A DNA stretch of 55,607 nt from Microbulbifer hainanensis (GCF_014904735.1 NZ_JACZCR010000011.1:1-55607); one strand, 5' to 3'. Positions 46,599 through 55,607 are shown, counted from the first letter of the stretch. The notes: generated by a model from the letters alone, not told the origin. Numbers and translations: made by a program.

Positions 46599-47417
46599 TC
46601 AGTAGCCGCCGGAGGCCAGGTCAACTCTGTATTCGGACACGACGACGCGCTCCACCCCGGTGCTGTAGCTGCCGTCATCTCGCAGTTCGAACCAGCGATA
46701 GCCGGGCATCTGCTCGTCGACGGCAAAGGGACCACTGCCGGGCGTAAACTGTACCGAGGTGGAAGGAGTCGCGTGCAGCCCGATGTGCCGGTAATGGCTG
46801 TCGAACTGCTGGTGCACATGGCCCCATACCATTGCCTTGACGTTGGGTGCGGCACCCACCAGTTGCATCAGGCGCTCGCGACCTTCGCGCAGCATATGCC
46901 CGTCGATCCAGTCACTGCCCACCGGTACCGGCTGGTGATGCATCATCACCATCACCGGGTATTCACGGCATTCCTGCAGCAACTGCTCCAGGCGCTGCAA
47001 CTGACCTTCGCTGAGACCACCGCAAATTTGATTCTCGACACTGGTATCCAGCAACAGCAGGCGCCAGTTGCCGAGCGAAACCACTTCCGCATTGCGACTG
47101 GGCGCCATCTGGCGCATGCGCGCGGCGTTGTCGTGATTGCCGGGCAGCCAGTACCAGGGCGTACCCACACCCCGCATCTTGTGCAGGAAACGGCGGTAGG
47201 CGGCTTCAGAACCATTGGCGCTGACATCGCCGGTGACCACCAGCATTTCGGCACTGCCCTGCTCGCTCGCGATGACCCGCAGGACTTCGTCCAGGGTGTG
47301 CCCGGTATCCAGCCCCAACAGCTGATAGTCCGGCCGCCCACCAATATGGGGATCGGTAAACTGCACCAGACGTTGCACGGAACTGTTTGGATCTTCGCTC
47401 ACGTTCTCACCTTCCAC
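46599..47417 (-). CDS. cpdA: 3',5'-cyclic AMP phosphodiesterase
   Basis: A 272-residue metallophosphoesterase that hydrolyses cAMP to AMP, lowering CRP signalling. All class III metal motifs are present: DPHIGG, GDVSANG, GNHDN, MMHHQPV and WGHVHQQ. Length and order of motifs match E. coli CpdA. It lies between yqiB and the unknown lipoprotein in the nudF-parE run. The start at 47417 is supported by the N-terminal motif distance; GGTGAGAACGTGAG supplies ribosome-site-like purines just upstream. Cytoplasmic. Assignment is supported by both sequence and synteny. Confidence 0.93.
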   Translation of the reverse strand: MEGENVSEDPNSSVQRLVQFTDPHIGGRPDYQLLGLDTGHTLDEVLRVIASEQGSAEMLVVTGDVSANGSEAAYRRFLHKMRGVGTPWYWLPGNHDNAARMRQMAPSRNAEVVSLGNWRLLLLDTSVENQICGGLSEGQLQRLEQLLQECREYPVMVMMHHQPVPVGSDWIDGHMLREGRERLMQLVGAAPNVKAMVWGHVHQQFDSHYRHIGLHATPSTSVQFTPGSGPFAVDEQMPGYRWFELRDDGSYSTGVERVVVSEYRVDLASGGY

Positions 47418-47455
47418 TCACATCCATGTGACAGCCGGCCCGGTGCCATTGCACC

Positions 47456-47974
47456 TTAAATTCGCCGGCCATCCAGCACTAATTCAAATTCTGTGCGGCC
47501 GTTCTCCAGACAGTGGCCCAGCCACTCTCCGAGAAAGCGATTGGCCTGCTGCCGCTCGTCGGCACGCTCCATCCGCGGGTTGGGGTAGGCGCAATTCACT
47601 CCATTGTCGCCCACCGGCCCGCGGCCATCGATTGCCACCACTTCCGCCATCCGCGCATCGTGGTAAAGGCGCACGGTAATCTGTGGCGGCGCCATCCAGC
47701 GGCGCTCACCCGCATCGGCACGCGCGCTCAGGCTCACCTCGGTGGTGTAGCGCGAGCGCTCCAGTACGGAAAGCTCCATCGCTCCGTGGGGCATCCGGTA
47801 GCGCCAGTGCTCACGGCTCGCCAGCTCCGGCAGCAGTTTGCACAGGCGCAGGTAGTTTGCGTCGCAGTCGGCGTGGTAGGAGGGCAGGTCGACCCGATAG
47901 GCCGTTTTGCCCACCCGCCTGTCCAACGGGCGCAAGCGCATGTCCACTTTTGACTGTACTGCCATTATCGACAC
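47456..47974 (-). CDS. yqiB: YqiB family protein (DUF1249)
   Basis: A 172-residue cytoplasmic protein of the DUF1249 family, whose role is unknown. The conserved start of the domain reads YHADCDANYLRLCKLLP, and ITVRLYHDARMAEV and QANRFLGEWL are typical family segments. It sits between nudF and cpdA as in E. coli. No catalytic residues or membrane segments are seen. The start is at 47974. Confidence 0.9.
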   Translation of the reverse strand: MSIMAVQSKVDMRLRPLDRRVGKTAYRVDLPSYHADCDANYLRLCKLLPELASREHWRYRMPHGAMELSVLERSRYTTEVSLSARADAGERRWMAPPQITVRLYHDARMAEVVAIDGRGPVGDNGVNCAYPNPRMERADERQQANRFLGEWLGHCLENGRTEFELVLDGRRI

Positions 47975-48052
47975 TCCAATTCCCCTGCCGCCGTGATTCA
48001 GATCTCAATTTCTACCCACGGCGTGCAAATGTATTGATTTCTCTGTAACCGC

Positions 48053-48727
48053 CTAGCCCACAGACGCCGATCGCGCCAGCTCATCCAGCCGCGCGCGGTT
48101 CAATTGCAACCACTGCAAACTGATCACCGTAGCGGCATTGTCGATCGGGCAGGCGCCGGGCTCTCCGCTCTCCATGGCCTCCAGCACTTCCTGCAGCGGG
48201 AATACCCGCAGACGGATATCCTCATGTTCGTGAGACAGCCCGAAATGGCCCTCGGCGTCGCGGAGATTCGCGAGCGCGCAGAACAGGTGCATTCTCTCGG
48301 AGCTGCCCCCGGGGCTCGGCATATAGGTGCGAATGTAGTGGAACTCGTCCACTGCCATGCCCGCCTCCTCGAGCACCTCGCGACGCGCCACCTCCTGCAG
48401 CGATTCCTCTGGTTCAACCATGCCGGCGACCACCTCGAGGCACCAGGGGCCACCCGGGCGCTCAAGGGCACCGACGCGGAACTGCTCGGTAAGCGCCACC
48501 AGTTCATTGAGCGGATCGTATAGGAGCACCCCTACGGCGGCGCCGCGCACGAACAGCTCCCGCTCAAATTCGGCACTCCAGCCACCGCGATACAGACGGT
48601 GACGCAACCGCAGGCGCACCATGGTGAAGAACCCTTCAAATACCGGCGTGCGCTCGATCACATCCACGGCGCTACGGGTAAATTGCGATGCCAGTCCAGC
48701 GCCGGGTGGCTCTCGTTGTTCGCTCAT
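48053..48727 (-). CDS. nudF: ADP-ribose pyrophosphatase (Nudix hydrolase)
   Basis: A 224-residue Nudix enzyme that cleaves ADP-ribose to AMP and ribose-5-phosphate, keeping free ADP-ribose low. The Nudix box is complete, starting with GMVEPEES and ending REVLEEAG, with all metal-binding glutamates. Segments before it (LYDPLNELVALTEQFRVGAL) are typical of NudF. It opens the conserved run nudF-yqiB-cpdA and in E. coli is divergent from tolC; here about 5 kb of LetAB-like and lipoprotein genes intervene. Start at 48727. Confidence 0.93.
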   Translation of the reverse strand: MSEQREPPGAGLASQFTRSAVDVIERTPVFEGFFTMVRLRLRHRLYRGGWSAEFERELFVRGAAVGVLLYDPLNELVALTEQFRVGALERPGGPWCLEVVAGMVEPEESLQEVARREVLEEAGMAVDEFHYIRTYMPSPGGSSERMHLFCALANLRDAEGHFGLSHEHEDIRLRVFPLQEVLEAMESGEPGACPIDNAATVISLQWLQLNRARLDELARSASVG

Positions 48728-48845
48728 GATTCAGCCTTTCATCGGCGGTTGTCGATTGGCGCAGTATGCGATGCACACTCGACCAATTCCAGACACGCGC
48801 TTGCCACCTGACGACGCAATTAGCACATTTGCACCAACTACAGTG

Positions 48846-49382
48846 TCAGCGGGGCGGAAAACGATTCAGCAACAGGGCCAGCTCCTCGCGCATGCGCTGC
48901 AGACGCTGGGCGGGATCCGCGAAGCGCGTTGCAGTCGAGGGCGTACTGCCCCGCCACAGGGGCTCACTGTCCGGAGACAGCACGTCCAGCACTAGCGTAT
49001 CCTGGCGATACTGCCGTACCTCCAGCGGTGCGCGCCAACCGAATCCCCAGGCGCGGTAACCGCCATAGAGGGACAGGCTGTCGTCGTAAACGGCCACTTT
49101 GTCGACCGCTACCAGCTGCAGGCGCACGAGAAAGTCCGCACCTTCCGCGCTCTTCGCCGGCTGGAACCGCTGTCGCAATACACCGTCCGCGGCCTCGCGG
49201 GCGCGCTTGATTTCCAGGGGCGAAACACGGCCGCTCGCGAGAGGATCGAGCAGGTAATAGGTATGCAGGCGGCTGAAATCCGCCTGGGAGTCGTAATCGA
49301 TGGCGACGGGCGGCGCAACGGCGCAGCTCGCCAGGGACAGGACTATCAGAACCGCCAGCGCGGCCCGGAATACGGCACTCAT
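48846..49382 (-). CDS. DUF4136 lipoprotein, copy 1
   Basis: A 178-residue lipoprotein with lipobox LASC at about residues 17-20. The rest is a DUF4136 domain, recognisable by YDSQADFSRLHTYYLLDP at its start and a second half on solubility and beta structure. Members are often outer-membrane-associated in Gammaproteobacteria; their job is unknown. It lies 90 nt after a second DUF4136 gene and before nudF on the same strand. The two share the plan but low identity, so the duplication, if any, is old. A link with the upstream MCE genes is possible by position only. Confidence 0.82.
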   Translation of the reverse strand: MSAVFRAALAVLIVLSLASCAVAPPVAIDYDSQADFSRLHTYYLLDPLASGRVSPLEIKRAREAADGVLRQRFQPAKSAEGADFLVRLQLVAVDKVAVYDDSLSLYGGYRAWGFGWRAPLEVRQYRQDTLVLDVLSPDSEPLWRGSTPSTATRFADPAQRLQRMREELALLLNRFPPR

Positions 49383-49472
49383 GCCAATCTCCTACAGCAG
49401 AGGATGAAGATCAGGCTTCCATGCCACCAATTGCGAGTGGGGCGCTGCGGCCGCCCCGGATAAATCGAATGA

Positions 49473-50021
49473 CTAGTAAACCGCCGCAGGCAGATTGCGC
49501 AGCAGTTCCTGTACCGCAACACCGAGAATGCGCTGGCGCTCCTCCGCGTTCTCCGGACGCGCAATCAATTTCTCGGCGCTGCCGCCCCAGATGGCGGGCT
49601 CGCCTTCGCGGCCAATGCCCAGCGTCAGGGTCACGCGCGGGGCGCCACTGCGCTGGGGCAACTCCACCACCCCGGACTGGGCGTTGGAATCGAACTGGGC
49701 ATTCCAGCTGGGATTGGTATCGTCGTTGACAAACTCCTCGTTGACGACGGCAACCTGATAATCGATCACCATGTCGGCTTGTGCCGTATCGTCCACCAGG
49801 CGGTAGCCGCGGCCACGCATCGCCGCAACGACAATTGCGCGCAACTCTTCATCCAGCTCCACCAGCTGCGCCGATGCATCAGGCACGTCACTGAGCGCCG
49901 CCTGGCCCCAGGCATAGGTGGAAAAGACTACCGGCGGGGGACCAGTCTCTACCCGCTGCACCTGCACATCCTGACACGCGGTCATGAGCAGTCCCAGAAA
50001 TACCAAGAAAATCAAACGCAT
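49473..50021 (-). CDS. DUF4136 lipoprotein, copy 2
   Basis: A 182-residue lipoprotein with lipobox MTAC at about residue 16. The DUF4136 domain includes VFSTYAWGQAALSD and ADMVIDYQVAVVNEE, and a C-terminal helix pair with EERQRILGVAVQELL. The ATG at 50021 follows AGGGA; a start 36 nt upstream would overlap the MCE gene and is less likely. It begins 32 nt after the MCE gene stop and is probably cotranscribed with it. That suggests a periplasmic or outer-membrane accessory of the lipid transporter, which is inference. Confidence 0.82.
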   Translation of the reverse strand: MRLIFLVFLGLLMTACQDVQVQRVETGPPPVVFSTYAWGQAALSDVPDASAQLVELDEELRAIVVAAMRGRGYRLVDDTAQADMVIDYQVAVVNEEFVNDDTNPSWNAQFDSNAQSGVVELPQRSGAPRVTLTLGIGREGEPAIWGGSAEKLIARPENAEERQRILGVAVQELLRNLPAAVY

Positions 50022-50053
50022 AGCTAATCCCTGTTCCCTGTTTAAAACGCCGC

Positions 50054-52405
50054 TCACTTGACCGGCTCAGCTGCCGGATACAATTCTATTTTAGGACTCC
50101 AGCCCAACCACTCCGGCTTTGCCTCCGGGTAGAGCGGAAAATGGCTACCGGACTCCACTTCGAGCCCCATATCCGGCGCCTCTGGCGTTGCAAATGCAAG
50201 ACCGCCAGCGAGCAGTGCCTGGGTCGACTCGGTGTTCACAGTCAGGCCCGTTTTCAGGCCAAAATTGACTTCCACACCACTCGCATTCCAGAACACCGTG
50301 TGCTCCCGCACCAGTGTGCGATAGCGCGGCGCTATATGTACATAGATATAAACCCGGTCCGCCAGTTCCCCTAGCGCGAACCCGGTCACCTCTCCGACCT
50401 GTACCTGGCGGTAGTACACCGGGCTGCCGGGCACCAGCGAGCCGCGGCGCGGCGCATCGAGAATAACGGTGAGACCCGGGCGATTCATGGTATCGGCCAG
50501 ATCCGGCTTCGGCGCTTCCGGCAGTGCGGTAAATTCGGTCTGCAGCGGCCCCTCGCCCGGCTCCAGGGCCAGGTAGCGGCCGGTGATGATGGTGCCGAGG
50601 TTGGCGACTTTACTGAGGCCGATCTGCGGTGATACCACCCACATGCGCGTGCCGCCCCGGGCGAAATCCTGATAGCGCTGATACAGCTTTGCGCGCGCAC
50701 GCACGGTGCTGTTGTCCGGTGCAAGTCGCAGGCGGGTAATCTCTCCTACCGCAATACCGCGGTAGCGCAGGGTGGCGCCCTCACGAAGGCCCTCGGCATC
50801 CGACAGCGTGATATTGATATCGAGCCCCTCTTCCAGCGCTGCTTCGCGACTGTTGTACAGCCGGAAAGAGTCGCCATTGCGGGCTTTTCCGGCGCGCTCC
50901 CGCGCACGCGGCGGGCTGCCGAAGGCGATACCACCGCGCACCAGCGACAGCAGCGAATCGGCTTCGACATCAATACCCGAGAGTCCGGCACTGGCGCGCA
51001 GGCCGCTGACATTCCAGAAACGCGATTCCTTGTTCGCGAGATAGGCGTAGCGCGGCTCGATCACCACATACACCTCCACGCCGTCACCGTCGTCGTTCAG
51101 CTCCATGCCCTGCACTTTGCCCACTTCGATACGTCGGTAATACACCGGGGCGCCGCGCTGCAGCGAACCGGGATTGCGCGCGGTCAGGCGCAGGTGCAGC
51201 CCCGGTACCCGCGGATCCATCGGCGGTGCCGTTGCCAGGGCATCGAATGTGCGCTTGGAGCGCTTGCCGCGGCGCAGGTCCACTTCAATGCGCCCGCCCT
51301 TGAGCAGATCGTTGAGCCCGCTGGAAATATCCAGGGTCGGTGGGGCAATCCAGAAGCGGGTGTTTTCACTCAAGAGGTCGTCGGTAATCGGATCCATCAA
51401 CACCTTGACTTCCATACCGTCGATGCGGCGGTTGGCCTTGACCGTACTGACCTCGCCGACCTGCACGCCCTGGTAATACACCTGCGTACTGCCGGCAGTG
51501 ACAGTGACACCGCGATCAAAATTGAGCGTGATCGGAATGCCGGCATCTGCGGCGGAAAAACTTTTATAAAGTTTGAACTCACTGCCGTTGACCGCCAGCG
51601 GCGACTGGCGTTGGGTTTCCGGCGTGTAGAAACTGATGCCGCCGGCAACCAGTGCGGCAATGGATTCCAGGTTGACGGTAACACCGCTGATGCCGCCCTC
51701 CACCGACAGCCCTGAGGCGTTCCAGAAGCGACTGCCGCGGTGCACCAGATGCGCGTATTCGCTGCGGATAAACAGGTCGATCTCTACCTGGTTGTCGTCT
51801 TTGCCGAGCCGGTAATTTTCCACCTGCCCAATCCGCAGCTGCCGGTAGTAAACCGGCGAGCCGCGATTCAGGGAGCCCAGCCGCGGCGACTTCACCACTA
51901 CCCGCAAGCCTTCACCGCGCACATGGGCGGGCGGGTCTTCCAGGGCAATGAACTGGCGCTTGCGCGCGCCACTACCGGGCTCCACGGCGATGTAGTTACC
52001 GGACACCAGCGTCTCCAGCCCGCGGACACCGGTGATCGACAGCTCCGGTTTTACAACCCAGAACTCCGTTCCCTCCACCAGCAGAAATTCCGCACTGCGA
52101 TTGAATGCCACCTCTGCCATCACACCGTCGGCGCCGTCCAGCTCGGGAGCGTTCGGCACCAGGCGGAAATCCTGCACAACCCCGATATCCACACCGGAAT
52201 ATTTCACGACGGTCTTGCCCTTCACCAGGCCGTCGCCAGAATGAAACAGAATGGTGGCCCGGATGTCCCCCTGGGTGAAATCCCGGTACAGCAGCCAGAC
52301 CGCAATCAAAGCGGCGATCAGTGGCAACAGCCATACCAGCGGCAGGCCGCGACTACGCTTTACCACGGCTTCCTGTTCTACTTGCTCGGGAAACTCTTCA
52401 GGCAT
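50054..52405 (-). CDS. LetB/PqiB-like MCE protein with six MCE domains
   Basis: A 783-residue inner-membrane-anchored protein expected to form a hexameric tunnel that carries lipids across the periplasm. One membrane helix lies at about residues 20-42. Six MCE repeats follow, beginning near GDIRATILF, GLRVVVKSP, GIPITLNFD, GLHLRLTAR, GLDINITLS and GLTVILDAP. E. coli PqiB has three repeats and LetB (YebT) has seven, so this protein lies between but nearer LetB. The ATG at 52405 overlaps the preceding PqiA-like gene by 8 bp. It is the third gene of a pqiA-like, pqiA-like, MCE unit. Repeat count is by eye and should be read as approximate. Confidence 0.88.
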   Translation of the reverse strand: MPEEFPEQVEQEAVVKRSRGLPLVWLLPLIAALIAVWLLYRDFTQGDIRATILFHSGDGLVKGKTVVKYSGVDIGVVQDFRLVPNAPELDGADGVMAEVAFNRSAEFLLVEGTEFWVVKPELSITGVRGLETLVSGNYIAVEPGSGARKRQFIALEDPPAHVRGEGLRVVVKSPRLGSLNRGSPVYYRQLRIGQVENYRLGKDDNQVEIDLFIRSEYAHLVHRGSRFWNASGLSVEGGISGVTVNLESIAALVAGGISFYTPETQRQSPLAVNGSEFKLYKSFSAADAGIPITLNFDRGVTVTAGSTQVYYQGVQVGEVSTVKANRRIDGMEVKVLMDPITDDLLSENTRFWIAPPTLDISSGLNDLLKGGRIEVDLRRGKRSKRTFDALATAPPMDPRVPGLHLRLTARNPGSLQRGAPVYYRRIEVGKVQGMELNDDGDGVEVYVVIEPRYAYLANKESRFWNVSGLRASAGLSGIDVEADSLLSLVRGGIAFGSPPRARERAGKARNGDSFRLYNSREAALEEGLDINITLSDAEGLREGATLRYRGIAVGEITRLRLAPDNSTVRARAKLYQRYQDFARGGTRMWVVSPQIGLSKVANLGTIITGRYLALEPGEGPLQTEFTALPEAPKPDLADTMNRPGLTVILDAPRRGSLVPGSPVYYRQVQVGEVTGFALGELADRVYIYVHIAPRYRTLVREHTVFWNASGVEVNFGLKTGLTVNTESTQALLAGGLAFATPEAPDMGLEVESGSHFPLYPEAKPEWLGWSPKIELYPAAEPVK

Positions 52406-53090
52406 TCCCCGGGGCTCCTCGTTGTTGTTCCTGCGCGCGGGTATCGCGCTCTTCGTGTACCGCAGCCCTGCGCTCGTCGTACGCATCCCAAATCAGCCTG
52501 GGATCAAAACTGCGCGCCGCTGTCATCGTCACGACCACCACCGTGGCAAATGCCGTACTGCCGGGACCGGCTGTCACCTGGGCGATCGCCCCCATGTCCA
52601 CCAGCGCAACCAGAATGGAAATCATAAACAGGTCCAGCAGTGACCAGCGGCCGATGCCGGACACCACACGGTACAGCTTCATCGCCTGCAGAGGAATCAG
52701 TGGCACCCGCAGCTGTATCTGAATCAGGAGAATTATCAGGCCCAACAGTTTCATCACCGGCACCGCAATACTGGCGACGAATACAATCAGCGCAATGCCC
52801 CAGAGCCCGGCGTGGTATAGCTGCATTACGCCGCTGATAATGGTGCTGGGCTCTCCGGAACCCAGATAGATGACCGTCATCACCGGTAATATGTTTGCCG
52901 GCAGCAGCAGTAGCGTCCCGGTGATGACCAGTGCCCAGGTCACCATCAGGCTACCGTCGATACGGGTGTGTACCCTGGCGCCGCAGCGGGGGCAGTGGCG
53001 CGGGTCACCGCCGGCTGGCATCGTCACCAGCTGGTGACAAACCAGGCAACAGCTCATCCCGCGCGCTCGCGCTTTCAGCGGAAGTTTCAT
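52398..53090 (-). CDS. PqiA/LetA-like membrane protein, C-terminal-half homologue
   Basis: A 230-residue inner-membrane protein equivalent to the second half of LetA or PqiA. A zinc-ribbon-like CxxC pair (CLVC and CPRC) precedes four predicted membrane helices. WSLLDLFMISILVALVDMG is the family's hallmark helix. LetA-type proteins sit with LetB and are thought to feed lipids to it. It begins with an ATGA overlap with the previous gene and overlaps the MCE gene at its end, so all three are translationally coupled. The ATG at 53090 is chosen over 72 upstream codons that only shadow the previous gene. Confidence 0.88.
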   Translation of the reverse strand: MKLPLKARARGMSCCLVCHQLVTMPAGGDPRHCPRCGARVHTRIDGSLMVTWALVITGTLLLLPANILPVMTVIYLGSGEPSTIISGVMQLYHAGLWGIALIVFVASIAVPVMKLLGLIILLIQIQLRVPLIPLQAMKLYRVVSGIGRWSLLDLFMISILVALVDMGAIAQVTAGPGSTAFATVVVVTMTAARSFDPRLIWDAYDERRAAVHEERDTRAQEQQRGAPGNA

Positions 53091-53731
53091 GCCACCTTCC
53101 CGCTGGCCCGGCGCGCCATCCGCGACCATATCGATTCCTGATCGAAACTCAGGGTCGTCAGATTGGCCACCAGCATCATCGCGGCAAAACAATAGAGGCC
53201 CGGCCCCACCTCCATCTTGCCCAGGTCGCTCATTTTGACCAGCGCCACCAGCACTCCCAGCATGTAAACATCCAGCATGCCCCACTCTTTGAGGTGTTGG
53301 TACCATCGCACCGCCAACCCCACTGGCCGATCCAGCAGGGCCCAGGCACTGCCCCAGCAGATAAACGTCAGCAACAGGAATTTTGCCAGCGGCGCAATCA
53401 CACTGCAGAACAGCACCAGGCTCGACAGCCAGTAATAGCCGGCATCAAACAGTGACATCACGCCATTAAACAGGGTGTTCTCACCGCCGAAGGCAAAGAT
53501 GGAAAAATGCAGGAGTGGCAGGGTCGCCGCGGGAACAAACAGCAGCAGGCCGGTGAGACTCAGCGCCGCCGTGTAGTGAACGCTATTCTTTGGGTTGCGG
53601 TGCAGGGTCGCATTGCAGCGCGGACAGACCAGTTTCTGACCTGGCGGCGCCACCGCATCGAGCAGCAGCAGATCGCACTCGTGACAGGCGCGCTGCCAGG
53701 TTTTCCGCCGTCGGTGTTGTCCCTGATCCAT
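53087..53731 (-). CDS. PqiA/LetA-like membrane protein, N-terminal-half homologue
   Basis: A 214-residue inner-membrane protein matching the first half of PqiA or LetA. Two CxxC motifs (CHEC, CPRC) near residues 16-40 form a rubredoxin-like zinc site. Four membrane helices follow, with GMLDVYMLGVLVALVKMS as the hallmark. In E. coli both halves are one protein of about 420 residues; here they are two overlapping genes, which may be a split or the ancestral state. The ATG at 53731 follows AAGGA. It opens the transporter unit and is divergent from tolC across about 325 nt. Confidence 0.87.
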   Translation of the reverse strand: MDQGQHRRRKTWQRACHECDLLLLDAVAPPGQKLVCPRCNATLHRNPKNSVHYTAALSLTGLLLFVPAATLPLLHFSIFAFGGENTLFNGVMSLFDAGYYWLSSLVLFCSVIAPLAKFLLLTFICWGSAWALLDRPVGLAVRWYQHLKEWGMLDVYMLGVLVALVKMSDLGKMEVGPGLYCFAAMMLVANLTTLSFDQESIWSRMARRASGKVA

Positions 53732-54056
53732 CCCCGGGAGTCCTTGCCTCATTCTGCACAATCATTGCCGCATCCAAATCGGCTGCGGCTGCGTCTATTG
53801 AATTATCGAAAGCCGACCCGATCTGTGGAAGCCGTGAAATTCGCGAAACCCGCAGTTCGCGATCCAATAACCGCACATTCGCGTCGGTTTAACGAAGATA
53901 TACCAAAATGCCCTAGCCGTCGCCTCGACGCCCCCGCTACCCCCGGGTAAAATGGCGCACTGCTCAGATTCGGGGACCTTCAGGACCCCGCCAGTGGGGA
54001 GACTGGCAGCGCATTTGCAGCTTTGAGACCGCACCCGCCACAGGAAGTTGAAACAG
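53732..54056. other. Divergent intergenic region, PqiA-like gene / tolC
   Basis: This 325-nt region should hold promoters for both directions. TTCGCG occurs several times between about 53838 and 53886 (ATTCGCG at two places), but no known operator was recognised. No gene is supported. Confidence 0.4.
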
Positions 54057-55568
54057 ATGAATAGAAGTAATTCGAACACAAAGCGCGGCCGCACGCGCCC
54101 GCTGAAGACTCAGATCGCCGCCGCACTGAAGGCTCCGCTCGCCGTTGCCGTACTCGGCTTTGGCGCGATGCAGGCCCACGCCGATACTCTATGGGAAATC
54201 TACCTGCAGGCACTGGACAACGATCCCCAGCTGGCCGCCGACCACGCCGCCTACGAGGCCGGCCTGGAAGCCAAGAACCTCGGTCGCTCCGCACTGCTGC
54301 CGCAGATTAACGCTTCAGCGGAAGCGGCAAGATCCAAAGTCGATGCCTCGCGTGTGCAGACCCAGGGCACCGAGGTAAACGGCCAAACCGGACTGGTCAG
54401 CTATCCGATCGATTCAAGTGCCGATACCGACGACCGGGTCTATTCTGCCAACTTGACTCAGAAGCTGTTCGACGCTTCAGCCTGGTTTGACTACAAACAG
54501 GGCAAAAAACTCAGCGAAGAGGCCGCGGCTCAATTCAGCTCTGCCCAGCAGGGCATGATGCTCCGGGTGGCCACCGCCTATTTCAACGTGCTGCGCGCCT
54601 ACGACGTTCTGGAGGCCCAGCGTGCCGAGGAGGAGGCCCTGGCCAAGCAGCTGGAACAGACCCAACAGCGTTTTCAGGTGGGCCTGACCGCGATCACCGA
54701 CGTCTACGACTCCCGCGCTGCCTACGACAGTGCAGTGGCCCGCCGCCTTACCGCCCAGGATGACCTGCTGAGCAACTTCGACGCCCTGACTGTACTGACC
54801 GGCCAGCCCCACGACACAGTCGCGCCGCTGATGGAAAACTTTGCCGCGGCGGCGCCGGAGCCAGCGGATCGCAGCGCCTGGGTAGATTTCGCCCTGGCCA
54901 ATAACTTCGACCTCAAGGCCGCGCGCCTGGCCGCGGACGCCGCGCGCTACAATGCCCGCGCCGCCGCCTCCGACCACCTGCCGACGCTGACCGGGTCGCT
55001 CACTTACCGCAAGGACTACAGCGATGGCGACCAGGATGTCACCGCGCTGGGCGACGTCAACCGTTTTCCCATCGATGACCAAATCGAAACCAAAGTGGCG
55101 GCCATCACCCTGAACGTGCCGATCTACTCCGGTGGCGGCATCAGCGCCAGCCGCCGCCAGGCCCGCAACCAGTCATTTCAGGCCGAAGACCTGCGCAACC
55201 TGACTGAACGCAATACCATCCAGGACACCCGCACCCTGCACCGCGCGGTGGTGACCGATGTATCGAGGGTGGCGGCCCGCGAACAGGCGGTGGTATCTGC
55301 AGAGAGCGCCCTGAAAGCCACGCAGGCGGGCTACGAGGTGGGCACGCGCAATATCGTCGACGTGCTGCTGGCGGAGCGCACCCTGGCCGCCAACAGAACC
55401 GACTACGCCAACGCCCTTTACGATTACATCCTCAATACCCTCAATCTGAAGCGCGTCGCCGGCCTGCTGGCGCCCGACGACCTACAGCAGCTGGAGGCGG
55501 ACCTCAACCCGGCCCGGCCGGTTGCCCGAGTGGCTGAAACCAGCGTCAAAGCCTCGCCTATCAAGTAA
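54057..55568 (+). CDS. tolC: TolC-family outer-membrane efflux channel
   Basis: A 503-residue outer-membrane channel that forms the exit duct of tripartite efflux pumps and type I secretion systems. A long signal peptide ends at about residue 43 (AHA). The mature protein begins TLWEIYLQALDNDPQLAADHAAYEA, typical of TolC. Two outer-membrane efflux-protein repeats follow, each with long coiled-coil helices; EVGTRNIVDVLLAERTL is the conserved second repeat segment. The ATG at 54057 follows AGGAAG; a TTG 9 nt upstream is less likely. In E. coli tolC is divergent from nudF; the same neighbours are kept here with an insertion between them. The stop at 55568 leaves 39 nt to the window end. Confidence 0.94.
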   Translation: MNRSNSNTKRGRTRPLKTQIAAALKAPLAVAVLGFGAMQAHADTLWEIYLQALDNDPQLAADHAAYEAGLEAKNLGRSALLPQINASAEAARSKVDASRVQTQGTEVNGQTGLVSYPIDSSADTDDRVYSANLTQKLFDASAWFDYKQGKKLSEEAAAQFSSAQQGMMLRVATAYFNVLRAYDVLEAQRAEEEALAKQLEQTQQRFQVGLTAITDVYDSRAAYDSAVARRLTAQDDLLSNFDALTVLTGQPHDTVAPLMENFAAAAPEPADRSAWVDFALANNFDLKAARLAADAARYNARAAASDHLPTLTGSLTYRKDYSDGDQDVTALGDVNRFPIDDQIETKVAAITLNVPIYSGGGISASRRQARNQSFQAEDLRNLTERNTIQDTRTLHRAVVTDVSRVAAREQAVVSAESALKATQAGYEVGTRNIVDVLLAERTLAANRTDYANALYDYILNTLNLKRVAGLLAPDDLQQLEADLNPARPVARVAETSVKASPIK

Positions 55569-55607
55569 GGCCACAGAGGCAACGAGCGAAAACAAAAAAG
55601 GGAGGAA

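Overview
The window is about 55.6 kb of a GC-rich marine gammaproteobacterial chromosome, most likely Cellvibrionales and Microbulbifer-like. That guess rests on the mix of long TonB-dependent receptors (TBDRs), tryptophan-halogenase-like flavoproteins inside sugar-utilisation operons, secreted multi-module amylases, and the enterobacterial-type order parE-yqiA-cpdA-yqiB-nudF-tolC. The genus is inference. No rRNA, tRNA, CRISPR array or insertion sequence was recognised.

Region 1 (1-15.7 kb) is an alpha-glucan locus, read mainly leftwards. It encodes a secreted type I pullulanase and a secreted GH13 amylase that share carbohydrate-binding modules, two lipoprotein GH13 amylases, a TBDR followed by a halogenase-like flavoprotein, and glucokinase. 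Three starts (5615, 7463, 14601) carry the same GC-rich box, close to the enterobacterial MalT box, 19-21 nt before a -10-like hexamer. This points to one activator not encoded here.

Region 2 (16.2-27.9 kb) looks like a beta-glucan or cello-oligosaccharide locus: a membrane-anchored AraC-type regulator, a GH3 lipoprotein, and an operon TBDR, halogenase, JmjC-like cupin, halogenase. Three starts (16203, 20055, 27745) have, about 100-175 bp upstream, a different motif, CCA[C/G][T/C]TT, repeated directly at 32-33 bp spacing. It is a candidate operator for the regulator itself. In both TBDR units a strong hairpin separates receptor and halogenase. There is no SusD and no inner-membrane sugar transporter in the window. 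Oligosaccharides released by the secreted and lipid-anchored enzymes would enter through the TBDRs, be cut to glucose and be phosphorylated by Glk.

Region 3 (28.2-38.9 kb) holds a TPR protein, an exported M20 peptidase, a NemR-CurA-DJ-1 electrophile-defence cluster with two matching operators, an exported GH31 enzyme with discoidin-like and NPCBM domains, RhlE helicase and a GNAT acetyltransferase.

Region 4 (38.9-43.3 kb) looks acquired and decaying: a broken mmsA, an AraC regulator, a probable dehydrogenase stub, and an intact aldehyde dehydrogenase between two ~73-bp direct repeats. Region 5 (43.3-55.6 kb) is core: parE, yqiA, a lipoprotein, cpdA, yqiB and nudF, then two DUF4136 lipoproteins and a split LetA/LetB-like MCE system inserted before the divergent tolC.
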